A stretch of DNA of 26,850 nucleotides from Caryophanales bacterium UBA3668 (GTDB lineage: Bacteria; Bacillota_I; Bacilli_A; RFN20; CAG-826), in the NCBI GenBank assembly GCA_002373085.1, contig DFJP01000042.1, positions 1 through 26,850 of the forward strand, in the 5' to 3' direction. The translations under genes and the position numbers were made by a program. Within the stretch, counting starts at the first letter, position 1, and every line of letters begins with the position of its first letter. Positions 6,121 through 13,481 of this stretch are shown here, piece by piece. The notes below the pieces were generated by a model. It worked only from the letters and a program-made list of their open reading frames with translations. It was not told where the DNA came from and made no database searches.

Positions 6121-7614
6121 ATGGATAAGAGTAGGCAATATATCGCGATTGACTTAAAGAGTTTTTACGCATCTAGTGAATGCGTTGAAAGAGGACTCGA
6201 TCCTTTAACCACGAACTTAGTGGTCGCTGATACATCTCGAACCGAGAAGACAATTTGTCTTGCTGTTTCTCCTTCTTTAAAACAATATGGTATCCCTGGA
6301 AGAGCAAGACTATTTGAAGTCATCCAAAAAGTTAAAGAAATTAATCGCGAAAGATTAAAGAAAGCTCCTAATCATAAGTTCACAGGTAAATCATATAATG
6401 ATTTAGAACTTAAAAGAAATCCATCTCTAGAATTGGATTTTATTGCCGCTACTCCTCAAATGGCCCACTACATCAAAAAAAGTACTGAGATCTATAAAAC
6501 CTATTTGAAATATATCGATGCTGAAGACATACATGTCTATTCCATTGATGAGATGTTTGCGGATGTCACTAAATACATGAAGACATATAAAAAGAATGCC
6601 GAAGAAATCGCGACAATGATGATTTTAGATGTCTATAAACAAACTGGCATTACCGCTACTGGAGGAATTGGAGATAATCTCTATTTAGCAAAAGTAGCAA
6701 TGGATATCATTGCAAAACACACAAAAGAAAATAAAGATGGAGTCCGAATTGGTCACTTGACCGAACAAAGTTATCGCGAATTATTATGGGATCACACTCC
6801 TCTTACTGACTTTTGGAGAGTTGGTAGAGGATTAGCTAAGCGCTTATTTAAATTAGGACTAGTCACTATGGGAGATATCGCCCGTCAATCTTTAATTGAT
6901 GAAGATGTTTTATATCAAGAATTTGGGATTAACGCTGAATTATTAATTGACCACGCTTGGGGATATGAACCAGTCACTATCAAAGATATTAAAGACTATA
7001 AACCGAAGAACAATTCTTTATCTGTTGGACAAGTTCTTTCTTGTCCTTATGAACACGAAAAGGCAAAACTAATTGTTAAAGAAATGGCGGATTCTCTCGC
7101 CTTAGATTTAACTAGTAAAGGATTATTAACTGATCAAATTGTCCTATCCTTTGGATATGACATTGGTGACTTAACCGATTCCATGAGTGGAGATGAAGTA
7201 GAAACTGATTGGTATGGAAGAAAAGTCCCAACTGGAGAACATGGCTCCATCAATCTTACTCATTTCACTTCTTCTGGAAAAGAGATTGTTGCTGCGTCCA
7301 CAAAATTATTTGAAAGACTAATAAATAAAAAGCTTCATGTAAGAAGAGTCTATATTGGTTGCCCAGTTATCAAAGAAGATGAAATTAATAATTATTCTCC
7401 TAAATATGAACAACTGTCTTTATTTATGAATGTTGAAGATTCTTCAAAAGAAATAGAAAACAAAAAAGATTTAGAGCAAGAAAAAGAATTACAAAAAACA
7501 ATTCTAAAGATTAAGAAAAAGTACGGTAAAAATTCAGTTTTAAAAGCGATGGACTACGAGGAAGGAGGAACCACCATTGAAAGAAACAACCAAATCGGTG
7601 GTCATAAAGCGTAA
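6121..7614 (+). CDS. Y-family DNA polymerase (UmuC/YqjW-UvrX-like)
   Basis: A 497-residue translesion polymerase of the UmuC-like branch found in Bacillota. The palm catalytic residues are visible: D11 in AIDLKSFYAS, and D143/E144 in the SIDE motif (141-144). A helix-hairpin-helix region follows near 220-260 (DFWRVGRGLAKRLFKLG), then a little-finger domain. A consensus beta-clamp-binding motif QLSLF sits at 431-435, followed by a charged tail. It would insert nucleotides opposite damaged bases at stalled forks. It overlaps the YolD-like gene by one base (TAATG), the usual pairing for this subfamily. No Bacillus-type LexA box is visible upstream, so SOS control is not supported here. The region before the ATG is very AT-rich with several possible -10 boxes (e.g. 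TAAAAT at 6106-6111). Confidence 0.93.
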   Translation: MDKSRQYIAIDLKSFYASSECVERGLDPLTTNLVVADTSRTEKTICLAVSPSLKQYGIPGRARLFEVIQKVKEINRERLKKAPNHKFTGKSYNDLELKRNPSLELDFIAATPQMAHYIKKSTEIYKTYLKYIDAEDIHVYSIDEMFADVTKYMKTYKKNAEEIATMMILDVYKQTGITATGGIGDNLYLAKVAMDIIAKHTKENKDGVRIGHLTEQSYRELLWDHTPLTDFWRVGRGLAKRLFKLGLVTMGDIARQSLIDEDVLYQEFGINAELLIDHAWGYEPVTIKDIKDYKPKNNSLSVGQVLSCPYEHEKAKLIVKEMADSLALDLTSKGLLTDQIVLSFGYDIGDLTDSMSGDEVETDWYGRKVPTGEHGSINLTHFTSSGKEIVAASTKLFERLINKKLHVRRVYIGCPVIKEDEINNYSPKYEQLSLFMNVEDSSKEIENKKDLEQEKELQKTILKIKKKYGKNSVLKAMDYEEGGTTIERNNQIGGHKA

Positions 7615-8015
7615 TGGGTAAATACGACGACATTATTAATCTTCCTCGACCAGTATCAAAAAATCACAAACAGATGTCAATTTATGACAGAAGTGCCCAG
7701 TTTGCGCCTTTTGCCGCATTAGTGGGATATGATGAATCGATTTCAGAAGCTTCTAGAACTGTCGAGGATAAGATTGAACTCACTAGTGACAAAATTGAAG
7801 AAATAAGTGAGGCCTTATATAAACTATCTCAAAAACACAATTGGGAAAATAAGGCACTTCTTACATATTTTAAGAAGGATAAAACTAAATCTGGAGGAAA
7901 ATATTTTTCTAAAGAAGTTAATGTGAAAAAGGTTGATGTTAACAAAAAAATCCTTATATTAGAAGGTGACGAGAAAGTCGATTTTGAAGACATAATCGAC
8001 ATTAATCTTTGTTAG
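7614..8015 (+). CDS. YolD-like family protein
   Basis: A 133-residue protein carrying the YolD-like signature at its N-terminus, including DRSAQFAPFAALVGYDE at about 35-51, followed by an acidic helical segment and a small beta-rich C-terminal half. YolD-like proteins are regularly encoded directly after UmuC-like polymerases and are thought to act as a UmuD-like partner, though the mechanism is not well established. The start codon overlaps the polymerase stop codon (TAATG), predicting translational coupling and matched amounts of the two proteins. A hairpin follows about 6 nt downstream. Confidence 0.85.
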   Translation: MGKYDDIINLPRPVSKNHKQMSIYDRSAQFAPFAALVGYDESISEASRTVEDKIELTSDKIEEISEALYKLSQKHNWENKALLTYFKKDKTKSGGKYFSKEVNVKKVDVNKKILILEGDEKVDFEDIIDINLC

Positions 8016-8021
8016 AACAAG

Positions 8022-8048
8022 AACAACAAGCATTGTTGTTAGATTTTT
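8022..8048 (+). terminator. Terminator after YolD-like gene, overlapping next promoter
   Basis: A perfect 8-bp stem AACAACAA/TTGTTGTT (8022-8029 with 8033-8040), loop GCA, then AGATTTTT. The stem has only two C-G pairs, so it may be weak. Its 3' arm contains the -35 box of the following gene. Confidence 0.55.
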
Positions 8049-8064
8049 ATCACTATGGTAGAAT
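8036..8064 (+). promoter_or_regulatory. Promoter of sugar transferase gene (leaderless)
   Basis: TTGTTA (8036-8041), 17-nt spacer, TAGAAT (8059-8064) preceded by TGG (extended -10), then 8 nt to the ATG at 8073. No Shine-Dalgarno sequence. Confidence 0.7.
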
Positions 8065-8072
8065 AACTAAAA

Positions 8073-8750
8073 ATGGAAAAGAAAACTATATTCCCTGAAT
8101 ACGATAATGTTGAAGTAAGAAAAACTGGTTTATTTTATCGTTTCGTTAAAAGAGCCTTTGACTTCATTTTCTCACTTCTTTTGTTATTACTTATTGGGTG
8201 GTTCCTTATCATTGTTGCAATATTTGTTTCTATTTCTTCTCATGGCACTCCACTATATAAAGACAAACGTGTCGGACGTTGGGGAAAAGAACTTAACGTT
8301 TTGAAATTTAGAAGCATGTTTGTCGACGCTAATACAAAACCAGAAAAATACTTAAATAAAGAACAATTAGAACAATTCAAAAATGAAAGAAAAGTTGATA
8401 ACGATCCTCGTGTTACTAAGATTGGAAGATTAATTAGAAAAACTTCAATCGATGAGTTACCACAAATCATTAACATCTTCTTAGGTAATATGACATTTGT
8501 TGGTCCTCGACCAATCACTCAGCAAGAATTCGAATTGCATTTCACTCCAAAGCAAACTGAGATCTACCAAAGCGCTAAACCAGGTTTAACTGGATATTGG
8601 CAAGTATCAGGAAGAAATGATATCTCATTTGGAAGCGGAGAAAGACAAAGAATTGAGCTTGAGTATTTCAGAATTAGAGGCATTTGGACCGATACAAAAA
8701 TTCTCTTCAAAACAGTTCCAGCTGTTTTAGAACATAAAGGCGCAAAATAA
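8073..8750 (+). CDS. Undecaprenyl-phosphate sugar-phosphate transferase (bacterial sugar transferase family)
   Basis: A 225-residue protein matching the WcaJ/PglC-type monotopic phosphoglycosyltransferases, without the extra N-terminal membrane domain of long forms. One hydrophobic re-entrant helix lies at about 29-53. The family core follows: LKFRSMFVDA at about 84-93 with basic residues, RLIRKTSIDELPQ at about 122-134 with the catalytic acidic pair (DE), VGPRP near 147-151 and PGLTGYWQVSGR near 175-186. It would transfer a sugar-1-phosphate to the lipid carrier, the first step of surface glycan assembly. No other glycan genes are near, so the pathway is unknown. The gene is alone, with a leaderless promoter and a terminator. 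Confidence 0.92.
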   Translation: MEKKTIFPEYDNVEVRKTGLFYRFVKRAFDFIFSLLLLLLIGWFLIIVAIFVSISSHGTPLYKDKRVGRWGKELNVLKFRSMFVDANTKPEKYLNKEQLEQFKNERKVDNDPRVTKIGRLIRKTSIDELPQIINIFLGNMTFVGPRPITQQEFELHFTPKQTEIYQSAKPGLTGYWQVSGRNDISFGSGERQRIELEYFRIRGIWTDTKILFKTVPAVLEHKGAK

Positions 8751-8784
8751 AACACTTCTCAAAATTAATTGGAAGTGTTTTTTT
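8751..8784 (+). terminator. Terminator of sugar transferase gene
   Basis: Stem AACACTTC/GAAGTGTT (8751-8758 with 8772-8779), 13-nt loop, then a T run. It follows the stop codon directly and separates the gene from the convergent proS. Confidence 0.8.
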
Positions 8785-8793
8785 AATCTCTGA

Positions 8794-10236
8794 TTAATAT
8801 GCTTTAGCGAATAGAACAACTTTGCTTGCTTTTTTGCCACACACTGGGCAAGTGTCAGCGCCTTCAATTCCCATTTGGTTAAATGGAATACATCTAGCAG
8901 TAGCATTTGTGAGTTCTTTGATTTTGTCCTCACACGCTCTATCGCCACACCACATCATTTTGGCGTAGCCACCTTTTTCTAAAGCAGCATCAAGTTCATC
9001 TAAGCTCTTAATCTCAGTGACGTGATCTGCTAAATAGCGGCATGCTTTTTCATACATTTCTTGATGGATTGCTTTAAGTAATTCATTTGCCTTATCAGCC
9101 ATCTCATCCATTGAAACAAAAATCTTTTGACCATCGTTTCTCTTAGCAAAGACGACTTGTCCTTTTTCAATATCACGTGGTCCAAGTTCCACTCTTAGTG
9201 GGACACCTTTCATTTCGTATTCAGAGAATTTCCAACCAGCGCTCTTGTCGCTATCATCAATCTTGACGCGATATCCAGCATCCTTAAGTTTTTGCGCTAC
9301 TTCTCTAGCAGCAGGAATAACTCCTGGTTTATTAGCAGCAACTGGAATAACAACGATTTGAATTGGAGCAACATATGGAGGCAAGACCAATCCATTATCA
9401 TCACCATGAACCATGATGGTGGCACCGATTAATCTAGTAGAAACACCCCAAGAAGTTTGGAATGGAACTTGTAATTTGCCTTCTCTATTTTGGAATTGAA
9501 TTCCAAATGCTTTAGCAAATCCATCTCCAAAGAAGTGTGTTGTACCACATTGTAAAGCTTTTCCATCTGGCATAAGAGCTTCAATTGAATAAGTCTCTAA
9601 AGCACCAGAGAATTTTTCTTTATCTGTTTTTCTTCCTTTTGAGAAAGGAATGGCGAGAATGTCTCTTCCTAAATCATCATAGACTTCAAGCATCTTAAGT
9701 GTTTCGGTACGAGCTTCTTCTTCACTTTCGTGCATTGTGTGTCCTTCTTGCCAGAGGAATTCAGCACCTCTTAAGAATGGACGAGTGGTCTTTTCCCATC
9801 TAACAACAGAACACCATTGGTTATAAAGTTTTGGTAAATCACGATATGATTTAATGATTTTTGCGTAGTGATCACAGAATAAGACTTCGCTTGTTGGGCG
9901 AACGATAAGGTTATCTTCTAATGATTCACTACCACCACGAGTGGCAATTAAGCATTCTGGAGCAAAGCCTTCAACATGTTCTTTTTCTCTTTGGAACAAG
10001 CTTTCTGGGATGACCATTGGCATATAGACATTTTCATGTCCTGTTTCTTTAAACCTTTTATCGAGATAGTTTTGAATTTGCTCCCAGATGGCGTAGCCAT
10101 AAGGACGATAAATGATAAAGCCTTTAACTGAGGAATAATCCATAAGTTCAGCTTTTTTGCATACGTCAGTGTACCACTGAGCAAAATCATCTTCTTGTCT
10201 TGTAATTGATGTGTTTTTAATTTGGTTATTTTCCAT
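8794..10236 (-). CDS. proS: Prolyl-tRNA synthetase, archaeal/eukaryotic type
   Basis: This 480-residue enzyme charges tRNA-Pro with proline. It is the short class lacking the bacterial editing insertion and carrying a C-terminal zinc-binding domain. Class II motif 2 is seen at about 150-170 (VVRWEKTTRPFLRGAEFLW) and motif 3 at about 265-285 (STRLIGATIMVHGDDNGL). An anticodon-binding domain follows (about 290-400). The C-terminal domain has the cysteines CGDRAC and CPVC and ends in Tyr, as in this type. It is the second gene of a two-gene operon: its Shine-Dalgarno TAGGAG overlaps the stop codon of the upstream gene, 12 nt before the ATG. Such ProRS forms occur in many Tenericutes, Clostridia and related Bacillota. 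Confidence 0.95.
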   Translation of the reverse strand: MENNQIKNTSITRQEDDFAQWYTDVCKKAELMDYSSVKGFIIYRPYGYAIWEQIQNYLDKRFKETGHENVYMPMVIPESLFQREKEHVEGFAPECLIATRGGSESLEDNLIVRPTSEVLFCDHYAKIIKSYRDLPKLYNQWCSVVRWEKTTRPFLRGAEFLWQEGHTMHESEEEARTETLKMLEVYDDLGRDILAIPFSKGRKTDKEKFSGALETYSIEALMPDGKALQCGTTHFFGDGFAKAFGIQFQNREGKLQVPFQTSWGVSTRLIGATIMVHGDDNGLVLPPYVAPIQIVVIPVAANKPGVIPAAREVAQKLKDAGYRVKIDDSDKSAGWKFSEYEMKGVPLRVELGPRDIEKGQVVFAKRNDGQKIFVSMDEMADKANELLKAIHQEMYEKACRYLADHVTEIKSLDELDAALEKGGYAKMMWCGDRACEDKIKELTNATARCIPFNQMGIEGADTCPVCGKKASKVVLFAKAY

Positions 10237-10248
10237 GAACGTAAACTC

Positions 10249-12006
10249 CTATAAATATTTGTCCGCCATTTGGACAACTTTTTCCATTTTCTTTTTCTCA
10301 ACTGGAAGAAGCATATCATTGCTTGGAGCAATTACATCACTAGAGACGTAGCTAATTCCAGATTTGATAATTAATTCGACTGCTTGCCAACCTTCCAGGT
10401 CAGTAGCGATAATAGGTCGACCATACTTAAGTAAAGACTCAATTAGGGTGTATAAAGAGAGTCTAATACGGTTGTTATGTTTTACTTCTTCCATCATCGC
10501 ACTACCAACGACGAAGTAATGGAACAAGAAATAAACTTTATCATCGAGTAAGAGGTTCTTATCTTTTAAAGATAATGCAAGCTCAAACCCACTATTCTTT
10601 AAGGATGTTAAAGTACTGATTAATAGTTCTGTGTTATGAGAGTTTTCATTAACTTCTTGCTCATCAAAAACAAGAACAATATCCACTTTATTATGATATG
10701 GGATTTGACCAATGATCGAGCTGATATTATTAATATCAATCATTGAGACCGATAAGAATAAAGACATGTTTGATGATTGACGTTCACTATTGAACTTCAT
10801 AATGACGTTTTTAGCCACCAAGGCAAATAAGTCTAAGTTCTTATTGATTCTTGAAGCATATTTACTCATCTCAGAGAAGCTAGAGAATGGGGAATCATAG
10901 GCTTTAACATATTCGAAATAGCCAATGGTTTGACTCGATTTAGCGTTGACGATTGGTCTAAATAAATAACGAAGGACACCATCGTGAAGAAGGTGATCAA
11001 TTTGTTCGTTATATTTGACCATATCGCTATTAGCGTTCGCGTTTCTTTGATAAAAGACAATTTCATTTCCGTTAGTTTGTCCAGAAATACAAGCTTCTCT
11101 AACTTTTTCTTCAATCATGTCATAGTTTTGATAGAATTGTCCGTTTTCGACAATGCCAATAGCAAAATTAATAAATCCTGCGAAGCCATTAACTTCCATT
11201 TGTTTCTTAATAGAAACAGAAATTGAATTAGCAAGTTGCATTGCGCTTTCTCTATTAGAAAGACGCAAATCAAAAATAAATAATTCAGAATCACCATTAT
11301 CTAAAATTTGACGAGGTAGTTTTGGATTACTAGCGTATGGATAAATGGTGTTTTTAAGATTCATAATCATGTATCTTTCTATCTTGTCGTTAGAAATAAT
11401 TTTCTGACGAGTATAGAAAAATCTAATGCAGAATGAATATCCGGAAAGTGATTTATTGTGATTAATGATTGATTGAATTTGACTTCTTTTAACAATACCT
11501 GTAGGAGTACGGTTATCGTTTTTCTTCTTAGGAGCGTTATTTGGAGTAATGTATTTCAAAATATGGCTCTCTAAATGAATGAGTCCGGTTTGTGGATTGT
11601 AATCAAGAAGTCTTAATAAGGTAAAGCAAAGCTTTTTTGTGTTATTTAATAAAATATCAGCCTCTAAATATTCACCTGCGGTTTTAGGGTTAACACAAAT
11701 TTGGAAAATCCAGTTCTTCACTCTTTCAGAATCATTTGGGTGAAACGAGGTATAAAAGGAGAATAGGTCATAGGTGATCTTATTTCCCATATCACTTTTG
11801 TTAAGCTGAACAATTTTGTTCTTCTTAACATCGATAATATAAATTCGAGTAGTTGTACTTTCATAGTCAACTTGCTTCTCAAAATCTGCATCATTCTTAA
11901 CTGAGATGGCAAAGAAAAGTATCACCAAACTAATAAGGACCACTAAAGCGATAATTATTGAGAAGAAGATGACAAAATTAGTGTCTGTAAAATCTCCGAA
12001 TTTCAT
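10249..12006 (-). CDS. Membrane PAS-GGDEF-EAL protein with degenerate catalytic motifs
   Basis: A 585-residue protein. One N-terminal membrane helix (about 11-35) is followed by a PAS-like segment (about 76-152, including FHPNDSERV), a GGDEF-like domain (about 170-322) and an EAL-like domain (about 335-575). In the GGDEF domain the signature has become NGDSE (237-241). In the EAL domain the EAL position reads FEYVK (about 364-368), and the expected DD and ExVE-type metal and catalytic motifs are not recognisable (the last region reads TDLEGWQAVE). It is therefore unlikely to make or cleave cyclic di-GMP and may be a sensor or scaffold. Domain calls are by pattern, not search. The ATG at 12006 is chosen over the TTG at 12012 because TATAAT lies 7 nt upstream. 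Co-transcribed with proS. Confidence 0.72.
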   Translation of the reverse strand: MKFGDFTDTNFVIFFSIIIALVVLISLVILFFAISVKNDADFEKQVDYESTTTRIYIIDVKKNKIVQLNKSDMGNKITYDLFSFYTSFHPNDSERVKNWIFQICVNPKTAGEYLEADILLNNTKKLCFTLLRLLDYNPQTGLIHLESHILKYITPNNAPKKKNDNRTPTGIVKRSQIQSIINHNKSLSGYSFCIRFFYTRQKIISNDKIERYMIMNLKNTIYPYASNPKLPRQILDNGDSELFIFDLRLSNRESAMQLANSISVSIKKQMEVNGFAGFINFAIGIVENGQFYQNYDMIEEKVREACISGQTNGNEIVFYQRNANANSDMVKYNEQIDHLLHDGVLRYLFRPIVNAKSSQTIGYFEYVKAYDSPFSSFSEMSKYASRINKNLDLFALVAKNVIMKFNSERQSSNMSLFLSVSMIDINNISSIIGQIPYHNKVDIVLVFDEQEVNENSHNTELLISTLTSLKNSGFELALSLKDKNLLLDDKVYFLFHYFVVGSAMMEEVKHNNRIRLSLYTLIESLLKYGRPIIATDLEGWQAVELIIKSGISYVSSDVIAPSNDMLLPVEKKKMEKVVQMADKYL

Positions 12007-12013
12007 AATCAAA

Positions 12014-12043
12014 ATTATAGATTAATTTTATGAATTAAAGCAA
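12014..12043 (-). promoter_or_regulatory. Promoter of degenerate GGDEF-EAL/proS operon (leaderless)
   Basis: On the minus strand: TTGCTT (12043-12038), 18-nt spacer, TATAAT (12019-12014), 7 nt to the ATG at 12006. No Shine-Dalgarno sequence. Confidence 0.65.
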
Positions 12044-12050
12044 TTCATAA
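12028..12050. promoter_or_regulatory. Palindrome over the -35 box, possible operator
   Basis: TTATGAATT (12028-12036), five bases, AATTCATAA (12042-12050): a perfect 9-bp inverted repeat 23 bp long covering the -35 box of the minus-strand operon. It has no T run, so a terminator is unlikely. A repressor site is the natural reading; the regulator is unknown. Confidence 0.45.
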
Positions 12051-12084
12051 TTCATTATTATAGTAATTTTATCGGTTTTTGCTA

Positions 12085-12090
12085 TATAAT
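12085..12090 (+). promoter_or_regulatory. -10 box of tRNA-Ser(CGA)
   Basis: A perfect TATAAT ends 9 nt before the mature tRNA at 12100. No convincing -35 is visible. Confidence 0.5.
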
Positions 12091-12099
12091 TAACGGGCT

Positions 12100-12190
12100 G
12101 GAGAAGTACCCAAGTGGTTGAAGGGGGCAGTTTCGAAAACTGCTAGAAGATGCAAGTCTTGCAAGGGTTCGAATCCCTTCTTCTCCGCCA
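12100..12190 (+). tRNA. tRNA-Ser, anticodon CGA
   Basis: A 91-nt class II tRNA with long variable arm. Acceptor GGAGAAG pairs with CTTCTCC, discriminator G, encoded CCA (12188-12190). The anticodon stem GCAGT/ACTGC closes TTCGAAA, giving CGA, which reads UCG. The T-arm is AAGGG-TTCGAAT-CCCTT. A dedicated UCG reader is unexpected only in that UCG should be rare at this base composition. Confidence 0.95.
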
Positions 12191-12201
12191 ATAAGACATA
12201 T

Positions 12202-12226
12202 AGACACATTTATGTGTCTTTTATTT
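12202..12226 (+). terminator. Terminator of tRNA-Ser(CGA)
   Basis: Stem AGACACAT/ATGTGTCT (12202-12209 with 12212-12219) followed by TTATTTT. An ATG at 12212 in this stem is not a gene start. Confidence 0.85.
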
Positions 12227-12261
12227 TATATTTTCCCTGTTTTAATGTTATTAAAAAATGT

Positions 12262-12267
12262 TAAAAT
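12262..12267 (+). promoter_or_regulatory. -10 box of acyltransferase gene (leaderless)
   Basis: TAAAAT ends 7 nt before the ATG at 12275. The -35 (TGTTTT at 12238-12243, 18-nt spacer) is poor. There is no Shine-Dalgarno sequence. Confidence 0.45.
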
Positions 12268-12274
12268 TATTTAC

Positions 12275-13477
12275 ATGAAAACCCAAGAGATAAAAGTTAA
12301 TACTTTTTCCCATCGAGTCCTTCATTTTTTATTACGCCGCTTATTTTGTTTTTACACTAGAGTTTTCTTAGGCTTTAGATCCAAAGATAAATACAAAATC
12401 ACTAAGGGAGAACCAATTATCATTATCAGTAATCACCAAACTGACTTTGATCCACTTTGTATTTTCCCTTCTTTTAATAAACCTGTATATCCTATTGCTA
12501 CTGATAACATCTTCTCAGGAAGTGGAGCAATATGGCTATCAATGGCAGGAGTTATTCCAAAAAGAAAAGGCGCTTCTGATATTAAGGCCGCGATGACAAT
12601 GAAAAAGGTTGCCGAAAAAGGTGGTTCACTACTTCTCTTTCCAGAAGGAAATAGAACCTATGCCGAATTCCAATTCTTTATTGGAGACAATTTAGCAAGC
12701 TTTATTAAAGGATTAAAGACCACTATTGTTTTCTATAACATTTGTGGAGGAACAGGTGTCTCTCCAAGATTTAAAAACAAAGAAAGAAAAGGCAAGTTTG
12801 TAGGAAAAATTGTTAGAGTTGTAAAGCCTGATGAATATGAGCAGATGACTAACGATGAATTAATGACGGTCATCAGGAACAATATTAGAGTGTACGACAG
12901 TGAATCCGGCAATTTATATAAGTCAAAGAAACGCGCTGAGTATTTAGAAAGAATGTTCTTCGTCTGCCCAAAATGCCAATCCACTCAATCTTTATACTCC
13001 AAAAATCAATATCTCTACTGCAATAAATGTGGTTTAAAAGTTGAATATACAGAAGACCTCCATCTTAAAAGCGAAGATCCTGATTTTAAATTCACAAAAA
13101 TGTTAGATTATTGGAACTATCAAAAAAGATTTATTTCAAATATGGAAATTAAAGAAGATGAAATTATCTTCTCTGATGATAATGTGAAAATCATCACCGC
13201 TGATCCATATAAGAAAAGAACGCCGATTTATAGTGGAAAAATTGAGCTAACCGATAAACAACTAAAGTACGGAAATAATGCATTTGATTTAAAAGAGATT
13301 TCTAACTCCTCAGTTGTGTCCGGAAGAAAGCTTGTCTTCACTTATGAAGATAGACAATATATGCTTATCGGCCATATGAGATTCAATCCTGTTAAATATG
13401 CATTAATTTTTAATAAACTAGACACAAAAATGAAAGAAAAGAACTTTGACAAATACTTTAATTTAAAGGAAGATTAA
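12275..13477 (+). CDS. PlsC-like acyltransferase with C-terminal zinc ribbon
   Basis: A 400-residue protein. Its first ~200 residues are a PlsC/LPLAT acyltransferase domain: H54 and D59 form the catalytic Hx4D box (NHQTDFD), and FPEGNR lies at 122-127. Such enzymes acylate lysophosphatidic acid or related lysophospholipids at the membrane. The C-terminal half is unusual: a zinc ribbon with C231, C234, C249 and C252, followed by about 150 residues of mixed beta structure that I do not recognise. Typical PlsC is only about 200-250 residues, so this is a fusion. The start at 12275 is used because the ATG at 12212 lies in the tRNA terminator and a -10 box fits 12275. gltS follows after 4 nt, probably in one operon. 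Confidence 0.85.
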   Translation: MKTQEIKVNTFSHRVLHFLLRRLFCFYTRVFLGFRSKDKYKITKGEPIIIISNHQTDFDPLCIFPSFNKPVYPIATDNIFSGSGAIWLSMAGVIPKRKGASDIKAAMTMKKVAEKGGSLLLFPEGNRTYAEFQFFIGDNLASFIKGLKTTIVFYNICGGTGVSPRFKNKERKGKFVGKIVRVVKPDEYEQMTNDELMTVIRNNIRVYDSESGNLYKSKKRAEYLERMFFVCPKCQSTQSLYSKNQYLYCNKCGLKVEYTEDLHLKSEDPDFKFTKMLDYWNYQKRFISNMEIKEDEIIFSDDNVKIITADPYKKRTPIYSGKIELTDKQLKYGNNAFDLKEISNSSVVSGRKLVFTYEDRQYMLIGHMRFNPVKYALIFNKLDTKMKEKNFDKYFNLKED

Positions 13478-13481
13478 CAAT

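Noticed and set aside
12212..12274. Start of the acyltransferase at 12212
   Set aside because: The codon is inside the tRNA-Ser(CGA) terminator stem; the extension is a translated T-rich tail.
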